From Rhizophagus irregularis (Eukaryota; Glomeromycota; Glomeromycetes; Glomerales; Glomeraceae), in contig NC_089433.1 of the NCBI RefSeq assembly GCF_026210795.1, positions 682,001 through 746,000 of the forward strand: a stretch of 64,000 nt of DNA, given 5' to 3'. The position numbers were made by a program, and so were the translations under genes. Positions 20,721 to 30,640 of the stretch are shown here, piece by piece (position 1 is the stretch's first letter; the number at the start of each line of letters is the position of its first letter). A model generated the notes under the pieces. The model was not told where the DNA came from. It ran no database searches and saw only the letters and a program-made list of their open reading frames with translations.

Positions 20721-21267
20721 ATATAATTAAGGGCATATGCTTACCTTATTTTACGTTAGCTATGCTATTGAAACTATTTTCTCTGGAAAAGTTATTTGCA
20801 GAAAGTTGGCTGAACTTTTACATATTTCTACATACTTTATATCTTGCTGGGAAAAGTTAGGGAGGTATGAGGTGTAATTAGCATTGTCGTATGATGCCAA
20901 GAGCTCTTTGAAAGCACATGCAAATGGAATTCTCTTACCTTTTTACATGTAAATCTAATGGAGAGACACATAGTTAGTTTTACGCCTGGTGATCTTGAAA
21001 TTGTGAGTCCCTTAGCCTTTCATAACATATGCTTTTGCCGTCAGTATTTACTTTTAGAGTAGATCCTGTGTTGCAACTAGACCTCCCTTCACATTTTCTC
21101 ACATTTATTTGGGAAAAAAATAAGAATAGGAAGTTTATATAATTTCTTTTCGCTTGATATGTGAGAAATTCTCCTGTCACACAAACCTGCTCATGTGATT
21201 ATTTATTTTATCGCACAATTTGGCCGAAGGCACAGTGCATAGTTCAGCAATTCTTCCGAGATGATAA
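20721..21267. other. No supported gene
   Basis: Short minus-strand open pieces exist (for example about 21180-20980) but have no motif, and stops are frequent. I treat it as intergenic between the Crinkler fragment and the Polinton-like region. Confidence 0.3.
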
Positions 21268-21492
21268 TCATTTCTCTGGACTAGCATTAATCGATCTGCT
21301 TGGTAAATTGGAATCAGAAATATTAAACATTTTACTAACATCGCTTTTAAACAATTTTACAAGGTTTTCTAGTCCCTCCAAATTTTTCTCAAATACTTTG
21401 GTTAGCTCCTCCAGATCGCTAGGTTAATTATTGGATAAATCTTTTTTACTTGGTCCCTCTAAGATCCTTTTGGTTTGGCGCTCGCTTTCCAT
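21268..21492 (-). pseudogene. Small coiled-coil ORF of the Polinton-like region
   Basis: ATG 21492 to TGA 21268, 75 codons with one internal TAA. Heptad-like sequence SDLEELTKVFEKNLEGLENL with acidic and basic residues suggests a short coiled coil. It lies downstream of, and on the same strand as, the DNA polymerase remnant, and could be an accessory protein of the same element. Family not recognised. Confidence 0.4.
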
Positions 21493-21557
21493 TCTTACCT
21501 TTGGTACTGCAGAAGTTAGTCTAATTATTGGGAAGAAAAAATAAAATTGTGCAATAT

Positions 21558-22198
21558 TTAGTTAATCACTACTCTGGACTGGTTCAGGTTCTCAGATATT
21601 TGCACAGTTCGGGATAATCAAATACGCTAACAATCCTGTCTTCCTTTATATTCTTGACAGTGATAAAGCCAGTTGCCTTATCATATATGTACTCATATTT
21701 GGCTGGATTGCATAATGGCAAATACTGCGTGGGATTATTAGTAAACTTACCTGCGGTCTTGCGCCTATTATTTCTTGATTTCTTATCCATTATTAGATAA
21801 TTTGGCTGATTCAATTATTTCTACAAGCTTGGGTTGGATTCCTTTTAGGTTTCACCTCCTTATTACCAGATTTTTTCTTCCCACACTTTACTTTGCGAAT
21901 CCTCTTCAGCTGAACTTGACTCAGATGAATCTGTTAGTTCTTTGCCAGCCTCTAGGCCAGTTTGTTCTTCTATATAATTTCCTATCTAGTCTACAGATCT
22001 TTCAAGCTTTTTGAAACGAGAATGATGATCACGTAATTTTTTCTTCAGCATTATTATATGCATAACAAGAGAATTAATCACTTCTGCATTCTGCCCATCT
22101 GCTTCAAATACCTTTTTTAATTTCTTCATTTGTTCACATGGTATGCTATTATTTGATGAATGCTTGGTTCTGAAGACATCATTTCGTCTAACTACCAT
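21558..22198 (-). pseudogene. Small basic/acidic ORF of the Polinton-like region, frameshifted
   Basis: ATG 22198, MVVRRNDVFRTKHSSNN, then a helical part MKKLKKVFEADGQNAEVINS and a TAG at about 21988. The frame continues with an acidic stretch ESSSAEEDSQSK, shifts to KKKSGNKEVKPKRNPTQACR, and ends in 21814-21558 with KYEYIYDKATGFITVKNIKE and DYPELCKYLRT. Collinear pieces suggest one protein of about 210 residues. Unknown function; the acidic-to-basic layout is reminiscent of DNA-associated accessory proteins but that is speculation. Confidence 0.4.
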
Positions 22199-22291
22199 CT
22201 TTTCTATAACTAAATATTTATTGTCACAGAAAAAAAATAAAAGCTGAATTTATCAATCTGCAGGAGAGGACCTATCTGAAAAAATAACTGA

Positions 22292-22555
22292 TTAATTATC
22301 ACTGGATTGTATTTCTTTTCCTAAATGAATATAAGAAATAGAATTGTACATTTCATCTATATCACTTCTTAATATTTTTTTGAAATCTTAGGGTGCCATA
22401 GCATTATATAGATAATAGATTTCTCGGGCAATTGTTTTAAGATTTTGATGTATTTTAGTTACATCACGTTCCAGCGCTATAATAGACTCTTTGATATTCA
22501 CAATAGTGTATATCTTTTCTTTTTCCGAATCTATGTAATATTTTTTAGAAGGCAT
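22292..22555 (-). pseudogene. Small coiled-coil ORF of the Polinton-like region
   Basis: ATG 22555 to TAA 22292, 88 codons with one internal TAA. SEKEKIYTIVNIKESIIALE and RDVTKIHQNLKTIAREIYYL form an amphipathic helix. Placed directly downstream of the polymerase on the same strand, so probably part of the same gene block. Family not recognised. Confidence 0.4.
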
Positions 22556-22664
22556 TTTTATATATCTGAAAAAATAAACTGAATATTTATCATTCCAGAA
22601 AAAAAAATCTAATAATTATGTAAACTCTGTGACTTGACTAATCCAATTCGCTCACAATTCTAGC

Positions 22665-25600
22665 TTATTGCTGGTAGCTGGATATGTGAGACATACATTC
22701 ATTTTGATATTTCTCTGGAAGCTTGACCCTTATAGCTCTTTTTTCAGCCTCTTCATGGGATATACTATCTTTGACCATATTTTTATAAGCTCGAATGCAC
22801 CAATGATTATATGGTAAAGTGGTAATCCCATCAGATAAGATTCAGCACTTAGTATCTATGGGGCAAGGGCCTTCTTCTCAGATTCGACCAGAGATAATAT
22901 GTGATCCTTTGATCAGATGCCTACATCCTTGGCATAAAATACTTTCTTATCAAAGAGACAGTCCCAATATACTAATGACATAGGATCTGCCTCAGATTGC
23001 ATAGCCAAGTCCCTAGTCTCTCGTTCCGATAATAATGACTTATCTATCGAATTATCTAGCAAGGAGCCTTCTAGGGTTGGCATATATGAATCTGTAGCCA
23101 TCTCGCTCATACTCTTTTTGCTAACCCCTTATGCTTAGACTTCGTGGTCTTATCTATCAAGACATAGTAGTAAGATTTAGCTCGAATATGATAGGATTCT
23201 GTGATTACATTACCAGGAGTTTCATCCTTAAATTTTCTAACTGTTTGATCTCCATTAAGATTAAAGAGATCTGGTCGTTCAGCCATATCTTTATAGATAT
23301 CTTCTGTTTCAGTTTCGAAGATGTAGAAGTCTGTATCCATATATCTAAGCTTGGCCTTGTCCCCATATTTTTCCTTTATATATCTATATCAGAATTCATA
23401 CATGTGAAGCTTGCTAAGACCCAATACAGATGTTCCAACTTCCAACTATGATAGACTTGTTAAGGGTTACGCTGGCCTTTTCCATATGTGCTCCTATAAA
23501 TGTATTTCCAAGTTGCCTAGCATATTTGAATGAGGGCTTGCAGACCTTTTTCAAAAAAGCTTTTTTATCTCGCTCATTATTTTTCTTCATAATCTTGACA
23601 TCCTGGTACTTGCGAACATTCTCCATAGTCTTGCTATATACTGATATATTCATAAGTTTGAAAAAGTCACTCAGGAATGTATTTCCAGCTTTTTTAGCCT
23701 TATTACGTTTTTCAGTATTAAAAGTTATATATGGTTCAAGCCAGTTAGTCTGGTTGAAGGAGAGTATCTCTGAAACTTCATTCACAACCATACCTAATTT
23801 TACATAATATTGGAGCTATTGGTAATGGATGACATAGTTCTTTTGTGGTCCAAGATGGAGGACTAATTTTTCTGTGGCAGAGAAGCATCCACTATCTAAT
23901 TGTTCTACAAGTTTAGCATTATATGGACATAACTAATCTTTTTCTACAGCGACATTCTTCACGGCTGGAGGTAAGTCTTTTAAATATTCATGAGTCTTTA
24001 GAGAGAAATGAGTATTAATATTTAAGAAATACCCTCGTTTAGCATCAAATCGTGTATTAAGAATCTTTTCAAGATATTTCTTCTGCATAGCTGGATTTTT
24101 TAGTAAATATTTCCGACTAGCTTCCCATTGATAATTTCCGATAGGCAAATATTGGCCCATAGAATGTCCATAAAGATTTGTTACATCTACATATGAGATC
24201 CAGGATGTGGGTTTGGATGGGTCATAGGCTTATCCCATCTTGGGATTATTAGCCTTAAAATATCGTTGATAGGCCATAGATATACCATCACATTTAGCTT
24301 TTTCGGTAAAATCATGCATGGCCATATCTGTGAAAAGCTCTATCCTAACTCCTGTCATCTTAAACATTCCATCCCAGGATAGTGATGAGGCAGAAACATA
24401 GTAACTGGGATTAAGTTCATAATATTCTATAGACATTTTTCAAAACTCTGTCCAGACATCTGTTAGACTAAGTACGTCAATTTTAAGATAGAGATCATGG
24501 TACTCACCTAGATTCTTACAACCAAAAGTTTTCCATGCTTTCTGGGCATGGTGGTAGTCTTCTTGCGAGATCTTTCCTTTTAGGGTTGTAGTAAATTCAT
24601 GAATTGGTGGGAGCTTAGTCTTCAAGAATCTATCCTGAGGATCGATATAATCATAACAATATATTCCCTTGCGATATCTTAATGCTAATTGCTCCTCTGT
24701 ATAACCTAATTTTTTGAAATATTGGCTTATTATCAGATGGTTATCACCCAAATTTTTCGTAAGACTGGCCAAGCTACTATTCATGAATTACTGGCTATCA
24801 ATATACTTGAGCTGGCCTACCTTCATAGACTTACACTCCCGCGCAATAAGTTTAGGACCACCTTATTTTTGTTTATATAAATAATGTTTTATTCTTATTT
24901 ATATAAGTTTTTTTTTAAAAAAAATTCTTTACATTGTAATTTCTTGAATAAATATAAAAAATTATCATATTGATCTTTATAAATCATATAATACAAGGTT
25001 TTTTTCTCAATGACAAATTTTTAACTTTTCAACCAGAGTGATTACAACAAAAATAAGTACAAAATTTAAATAGTTAGGTAAACATAAGATTATATTTCAA
25101 ATTTCGTAAAGATCGAATCAGTAGTTATTGAGAAATTAACAATTAAGAATCGACAATTTATATATTTGACCTAATAAATAAATGATTTTCATATATAAAT
25201 TGTCGATCTTTAATTATTAATTTCTCGATAACTACTGACTCAATTTTCATGAAATTTGGAATATAATTTTATTGTTAGCTAAACTATTAGAATTTTGTAT
25301 TCATTTTACTGTAACTGCTTTAGTTAAAGAGTTAAAATTTTACTATTAAAAAAAAACTTTATTTTACATGATTTATAAATGCAAATATGGTAATTTTTTA
25401 TGTTTATTCAAAAAATTATAACACAAATTTTTTTTTTAAAAAAAATAAATTATATAAATAAGAATAAAACTTTATTAATATAAACAAAAATAAGGTGGTC
25501 CTAAACTTATTGCGCGGGAGTGTATACCGCTTAAATGTTTTAGCTATAACCCTGATATGTTTTGCATTAGCTGAGCGTCCAACAGATTCACAGACCAAGT

Positions 25601-27346
25601 GAGAGTCATAGCCCCAGAAGTTATGGAAGATAACTGGGATTGGGGTCTTCCAATCCTGTATCTGGAATTTGAGATTGCAATCCCTATGAGCTGATTCACG
25701 AAACTTGCCTGTGATATGGCAGTGATCCCAAACCTTATTAGCCTTAGCTTTTTTGCTGGAAATTGCCTTGGTTGTTTTATCAATAGTTGATTGGATACCA
25801 TTATATTCCGCTGATTTTTTATCAAATTTTTCTAGCTTTTCTTTAAGATAAGTTATTTTGGATTCTAAGCGCTTGATTTCATCTATATCTATATCGAATT
25901 TACCTTTGCAAATCCAACAGCTAATAGGCATCGGCAAATTTTTTCTTGTCTTTCTCAATTACTTTTCACTCATATTTAACAGTTAAGACTTCATTAATGT
26001 GAACTAGCTCTTGATCAATCCTTTAGACGAATTCTTATGTGGCATTTTCTCCCCAATATAAGAACGGACTCCATACATCTCCAGTATCAATCCAGTGGAC
26101 TAAGTAGCAGAAACTATTAGTCTTCTGTTCAGTAAGTTTTCGCATGCTTCCACCATATTTTCATCACATTTCTTATTATTAGCCTTGAAGTCCACTATAA
26201 TAACACAAGAAGCATTGATCATCTGGCCATAGTTCTTGAAGTCCTCAAAATCATTTACCCCTTTCACGAGCATTGTAACTCTCTGTAGGGCATTTTCATG
26301 TATTCCTGGACACTATTCTATATGTTGGTCTAAAGATTATTCAGAAGGAAAACTTTGGAAGTATCCATCACATAGATGTTTCTTTTCTTTATGCGCACTA
26401 TCCCTATATATTAATCTACTGGGATTCTTGATCCAGAGAAAGTGGTTCTTTTGTCTGTATTTATCTTTATCTTCAGATTTGATAATATCTGTAAGAGCTA
26501 ATAACCGAATTTTATACTTTCTTTTAAAGTTTTTACTAGCTATCACGAGTTTTGGAGTAGCTGTTTTTTCATTCCACCCCAAACATTGATGGAGATATTT
26601 GGATTCATCTCCTCTATTTTATTAAATATGCGTGAGCAGATTGGAGTAGACATTGGGGTACTATCTAGCTTGACTACATCTAAGTATGGCTTGAGTTTCT
26701 TTGCTCAGAATATTTGTTTAAGATGTTTTGTATCAGGCCGATCTTAATGAGTAAAATACAATCCCAATGCATCTTGAAGATATTTTTCTGAGGGTTTTTT
26801 TGTTTCTAGATCAATAAGATCTTTATTATCTGGATTGATAGTGGACTTTATATTGGCGAGCCTTTTGGAAGTAGAGATGAATGAACCTCCTGTACCATGA
26901 CATAAAGTATATGTCTCAATACTTATAGAATTAATACGTTTAAGAATAAAACCTGATTTATGTATCAAATAGTCTGAAATCTTTTTATCAATATGACTAA
27001 TAGATATGGCTAAATGTTCATCAATATCCTTTTCAGAAAGAAGTACGTCTATTTTTCCTCTATGATATCTATCAAGATATTTAGCTTCATAAATTGCTTT
27101 ATCTGCAGAATTACCTTTTCCATTATATTTGTATTTTACATATATAGCATTTATGACCAATACTGTTTTTATTTGATTTTTTCTGCAAAGCTCTTCTTGT
27201 AAAACACCTGTAATTGTCTTATTTGATACTCCTATAAGTTGAGGTATATAAGGGACATCTGCGTATTTTGTTTGTTTGGCCTGCTGTTTATTGAATGCAT
27301 ATTTGGGATTATTGCTAGATGGTACTTTTCTCACCCATTTAGTCAT
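22665..27346 (-). pseudogene. Protein-primed type B DNA polymerase (Polinton-like), degraded
   Basis: Reads from ATG 27346 (MTKWVRKVP) to about 22665, roughly 1,300 codons once a 689-bp insert (24834-25522) is ignored. N-terminal part 27346-26744 is open. A broken C2H2-like finger lies near 26380-26290 (HLCDGYFQSFPSE...). Exonuclease motifs: I near 26190 (IVDFKANN, where family members have DFEA, so the second acidic residue is lost), II near 25610 (FHNFWGYDSHL), III near 24490 (YLKIDVLSLTDVW). Between I and II is a CWICKGKF...VWDHCHITGKFRES zinc-like region. Polymerase motif A near 24190 (SYVDVTNLYGHSM), motif B near 23640 (LMNISVYSKTMENVRKY), motif C near 23335 (MDTDFYIF, usually DTDS). Many stops and shifts (for example 24780s, 24440, 24230, 23935, 23110). 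Such polymerases replicate Polintons/Mavericks and linear plasmids. No capsid or ATPase gene is seen nearby, so the element is partial. Confidence 0.85.
24834..25522. mobile_element. Foldback Tc1/mariner-type element, 689 bp, TA duplication
   Basis: Starts CACTCCCGCGCAATAAGTTT and ends with its exact reverse complement; the match extends over at least 45 bp to GTTTATAT and, with gaps, through most of the element (for example CGACAATTTATATA near 25150 pairs with TATATAAATTGTCG near 25190). Flanks are TA at 24832-24833 and 25523-25524. It interrupts the polymerase between KRY and KSMKVGQLKYIDS; taking out the element and one TA restores frame. A transcript through it would form a long double-stranded hairpin. 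Confidence 0.9.
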
Positions 27347-27787
27347 TGAAGAGCGATTTCTATGTGGTCTTTCTAGATCTTTCCCAACTGGACATTCTTC
27401 AAAGTGTATATCCTCCCTATGAAAAAAGTCTGTGTGATTTTTGTTGAAAAATCATTCAATTAAATTCACTACAATTTCTGTATATTTGACCATACAATAA
27501 TTGTGCTAAAAATTGCAATAAATCACACAATTATTGCATGGTAATTCATTCAATAATTATCCTATTTTTGACCTGAATTTATACAATTATTGTGTGATTT
27601 TTGAGCCAAATTTTAGGCCATATTTTAGGAATTATAGGTTAAATTTTACAGTAATAACAGGCAATTTATAAAGTAAAATTATGAATTTTTATTGACTTAA
27701 AATATAAAAAATATACACAATATTTCATAAATAAAATACTAAATTTGATATAATCATAAATATAAAAATTTGTAAGAAAATAAAATA
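27347..27787. other. Non-coding, upstream of the polymerase
   Basis: No gene seen. It contains repeated short phrases around ACACAATTATTG/CAATAATTGTGT (about 27480-27600), a degenerate inverted repeat that might be part of the Polinton-like end or its promoter. Confidence 0.35.
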
Positions 27788-28090
27788 AAATAAAGTATGT
27801 TAGCTTAGTAACATGAAAGTAAATTAGTAGTATCAAAGAAGAAAGTAAATTATTAGTGTAAGTAAATTATTAGTATTAAATAAAAAAGTATGAAGTTAGT
27901 GAAGAAAGCAAATTAGTAATGTTAAAAAGTAAATTATTAGTGTTAGTAATAAAAAAGTATGAAGTTAGTGAAGAAAGCAAATTAGTAATGTTAAAAAGTA
28001 AATTATTAGTGTTAGTAATAAAAAAAAAGTATGAAGTTAGTGAAGAAAGCAAGTTAGTAACATTAAAATGTAAAAAGTTAGGAAAATAAA
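27788..28090. repeat. Tandem repeat, 69-72 bp unit
   Basis: The unit GTATGAAGTTAGTGAAGAAA, followed by GCAAATTAGTAATG and TTAGTGTTAGTAAT, starts at 27888, 27957 and 28029 (periods 69 and 72 bp), with shorter degenerate copies upstream from 27788. A minus-strand reading shows periodic SSLTSYFF phrases that are an effect of the repeat. Confidence 0.8.
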
Positions 28091-28254
28091 AAGATAAAGA
28101 ACACAAGTTTTCTTACCTGACATTTTAAAAGAAAGCTGAAGAAAAGTTAAAAGGTTAAAAAACATAAACAAAAACATTTCGCGTCATCATATTTATTTTG
28201 ACGATCAGATCACGTGATCAACATATATAATTTTAAGAGTTGATTTTTACCGCT

Positions 28255-28440
28255 TAATTCTGGCCAAATTATAATTCCAGTCAGAACTAATTGTGTAACT
28301 TAATAAAAAGTTTTGACTTTTTTTAGTTACAAGGTGATATAAAAATTTCACCAATGGGTCCGGAAGATGCCCGTTTATAAGCAAATATGCAGTTGAATTT
28401 TGTGTAACCTTACTGCATAAATCACTTTACTTAGAAAAAT
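28255..28440. repeat. Short relative of the GGCCGGAATTAT repeat
   Basis: GCTTAATTCTGGCCAAATTA followed by TAATTCCAGTCAGAACTAAT and TGTGTAAC resembles parts of 16734-16935 and 29220-29490, but the similarity is patchy. It may be a third, truncated copy. Confidence 0.35.
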
Positions 28441-28539
28441 CTATTTGTAATGGTTAAAAGTGGTCTATTTGACCCTAAAAGTGGTCAAATGTAACCATAC
28501 AGGTAAGATGGAAAGTAGTATAGTAGGATTACCCAAAAA

Positions 28540-28720
28540 TTGCTTTCCGTATCCTAAATTTAAGTCTATTTTCAAGTTGTACAATAATCACAATTTTTAT
28601 TGTACAAAAATTGAATGTTTTCTGTATCCTAAATTTAAGTTGTATAAAGATCACACAAAAATTGAACATTTTCTATATCCTAAATTTAAGTTGTACAAAA
28701 ATTGCATACTTTTAATATGC
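28540..28720 (+). repeat. Three-copy repeat, about 50-70 bp unit
   Basis: TATCCTAAATTTAAGT followed by TTGTAC/TTGTATA and an AAAAATTGAA phrase occurs three times (about 28549, 28626 and 28677). The plus-strand open frame there (FLYPKFKLYK repeated) follows the repeat and is not convincing as a gene. Confidence 0.6.
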
Positions 28721-28879
28721 TTTGAAAAACTTCATAGCTATTTTTATCCAAAAATCTGCAATAATTGTACAATTTCCACACAGACTTGAACAAATATTGT
28801 ACAAAAATTCGATGATTTTTTTTCATAGCCTTCACTTTGATAAAAGCCTAAGGAGCTGACTACCTCTTTCTTATACCCT

Positions 28880-29840
28880 CTTCTTCAAGGAAATTTTTAC
28901 TGTTTGGAATGGTCCAGCTTTTGGATCACCCTCTTGTTTTTCGTCCTGCATTATGGGCTGTAATTCAAAAGCTTCATCATTTGCCTGTATTAGATCATTA
29001 TGTAGAAATTGACAATCTTTTAAGGTTAGTAGTAAATTGCGTTCTTCACCAGTTACCTCTACTCATTTTTGGCATAATCTTGCACCCCATGTTCTCAAAT
29101 GTTCCCAGACTTTCTTGCATGTCTATCGATTCATTTACCCCCTTGATCTTTAATGGAAGCTAAGGATGGCCCCGAAATTGATTTGGAAAAAATCTGAAAT
29201 CCAAAATTCCGAATCTGAAATCCGAAATTTTTCCAAAATTAATTCATAATTTCGGCCGAATTCATAATTCCGGCCGAAATTAATTTATAATTTCAGACGA
29301 ATTCGTAATTCTAGCCGAAAATCGTAATTCCGGTCAAAACGGATACGTTGATCATTTCTATATTTGGCGATAGCCGTTCTACAAAAATCGATTTTAGTAG
29401 GAACGATATGGAATATTGTGTAACATTGATTTCCATTTTAGGAAATTTCATAATTCCTGCCGGAATTAAGTGCATAATTCCGGCCAAATTTATATATTTA
29501 ATTTCAGCATTTCGGCTGGAATTTCGGATTTCGGAATTTCAGATTTGGCTGGAATTACGGCTACGGTTTTGGAATTTCGGCAAATCCAAAATATTTCGGT
29601 TTTGGGGCCATCTTTAATGGAAGCTAGCCTCGTGCTCGGGGAGCTTGGACACAGCTTTGGTTGTTCCATTCGACGATCCCTTCCTTGTACGAACTAATGG
29701 AGTCTGAGCTGGCGATCGTCTCAGTACGTTTTAGAAGTTGGAGATTTGGATGAACAGATTTCGGATACCTTAGGGATGCGTACTTTCTTCTTTCGGTTAA
29801 TATTCTTCAGTGGCTAAACTACATTGGTTTTTATTACTTT
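28880..29840 (-). pseudogene. Unrecognised coding remnant split by a repeat element
   Basis: On the minus strand about 29140-28890 is nearly open and looks coding: KVWEHLRTWGARLCQK, one stop, VTGEERNLLLTLKDCQFLHN, then DLIQANDEAFELQ. On the other side of the 29163-29609 element, about 29740-29627 continues in a compatible direction (LRRSPAQTPLVRTRKGSSNG). Several stops lie at the junction, so the gene was decayed. I do not recognise it; the Trp/Arg-rich phrase is vaguely like retroelement gag or pol proteins. Confidence 0.35.
29163..29609. mobile_element. Non-autonomous element flanked by a 17-bp direct repeat
   Basis: ATCTTTAATGGAAGCTA stands on both sides (29146-29162 and 29610-29626). The element ends are inverted (AGGATGGCCCCGAAA and TTTTGGGGCC). 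The interior is rich in GAATTATGAATTCGGCCG-type units, and 29220-29490 is homologous in reverse orientation to 16690-16935 within the MULE. A 17-bp duplication is unusually long for a DNA transposon; the bases nearest the ends are ambiguous. Confidence 0.7.
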
Positions 29841-30155
29841 GATAATGCTGGCGAAGTTTAGCTGGTTTGGTGAATTTATAATCATGCAATAGCATGTAGT
29901 ATCTTTTTTATCTGATCTAGGCATGCTATCAATAAGTTTCACCTGTTATATATTGTGTAAACTTTTTCACAATTTAAAATATTTAATTCTATAACCCCTC
30001 TTTTGTTTAATTACTTTTTTCTATTTTTGAATTTATGGCTTCTTCAATCATAGATTTTGGAACAACTTTTCTACTGAAGGTTTATGACTGAAGGAGGGAT
30101 CCGGCATGTGAATATGCTTCAGGATAAGGCCCAGATGTTCAATCTGAATACTTCT
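29841..30155. other. No supported gene
   Basis: AT-rich sequence without long open frames or clear motifs. Confidence 0.3.
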
Positions 30156-30640
30156 GAGATGAGACTTAGAGGTGAGACTTGGAGGTAAGACTTAAATATG
30201 CCCGTCCTAGAGGTGAGAGTTAGAGGTGAGACTTATTTTTTTTGCCTAAAGGTTAGACTTAAAGGTGAGACTTAGAGGTGAGACTTAGAGGTGAACATAA
30301 CTTGTGTACATGCTCCACTTCGCTCTGCAGACTGCAAACATTATTTGGAAATATCCTGGATTTCGAGAGGTTAGACTTAGAGGTTAGATTTTGCTAGGTG
30401 AAATTTTTTTTTACATTTGAGGTAAGACTTAGAGGTGAGACTTAATGGTGAGACTTAATGGTGAGACTTAAATATATCTGCCCCCTAGAGGTGGGACTTA
30501 GAGGTGATACTTAAATATCAAAAAAAATAATGGTATGCTAGAATTGAGAAATCGAATAATTCTAAATCAAGTTTGGGAGCGCTATTCGAATTCCGATAAG
30601 TCCATCTCTTTGAGGTGAGACTTATTGGAAATTTGTTTAC
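30156..30640 (+). repeat. Minisatellite GAGGTGAGACTTA, 12-13 bp unit
   Basis: The phrase GAGGTGAGACTTA and variants (GGTTAGACTTA, GGTAAGACTTA) recur in clusters at about 30160-30235, 30245-30300, 30365-30510 and once at 30612, separated by unrelated spacers containing TATGCCCGTCCTAG or TATATCTGCCCCCTAG. Confidence 0.8.

Noticed and set aside
23131-23807. Plus-strand ORFs of 106 and 125 codons
   Set aside because: They are antisense to the polymerase palm region.
27876-28106. Minus-strand ORF with repeated SSLTSYFF
   Set aside because: It is a shadow of the 69-bp tandem repeat.
29348-29697. Plus-strand ORFs within the 29-kb element
   Set aside because: They run through repetitive GGAATTTCGG-type sequence and across an element border, with no protein-like features.
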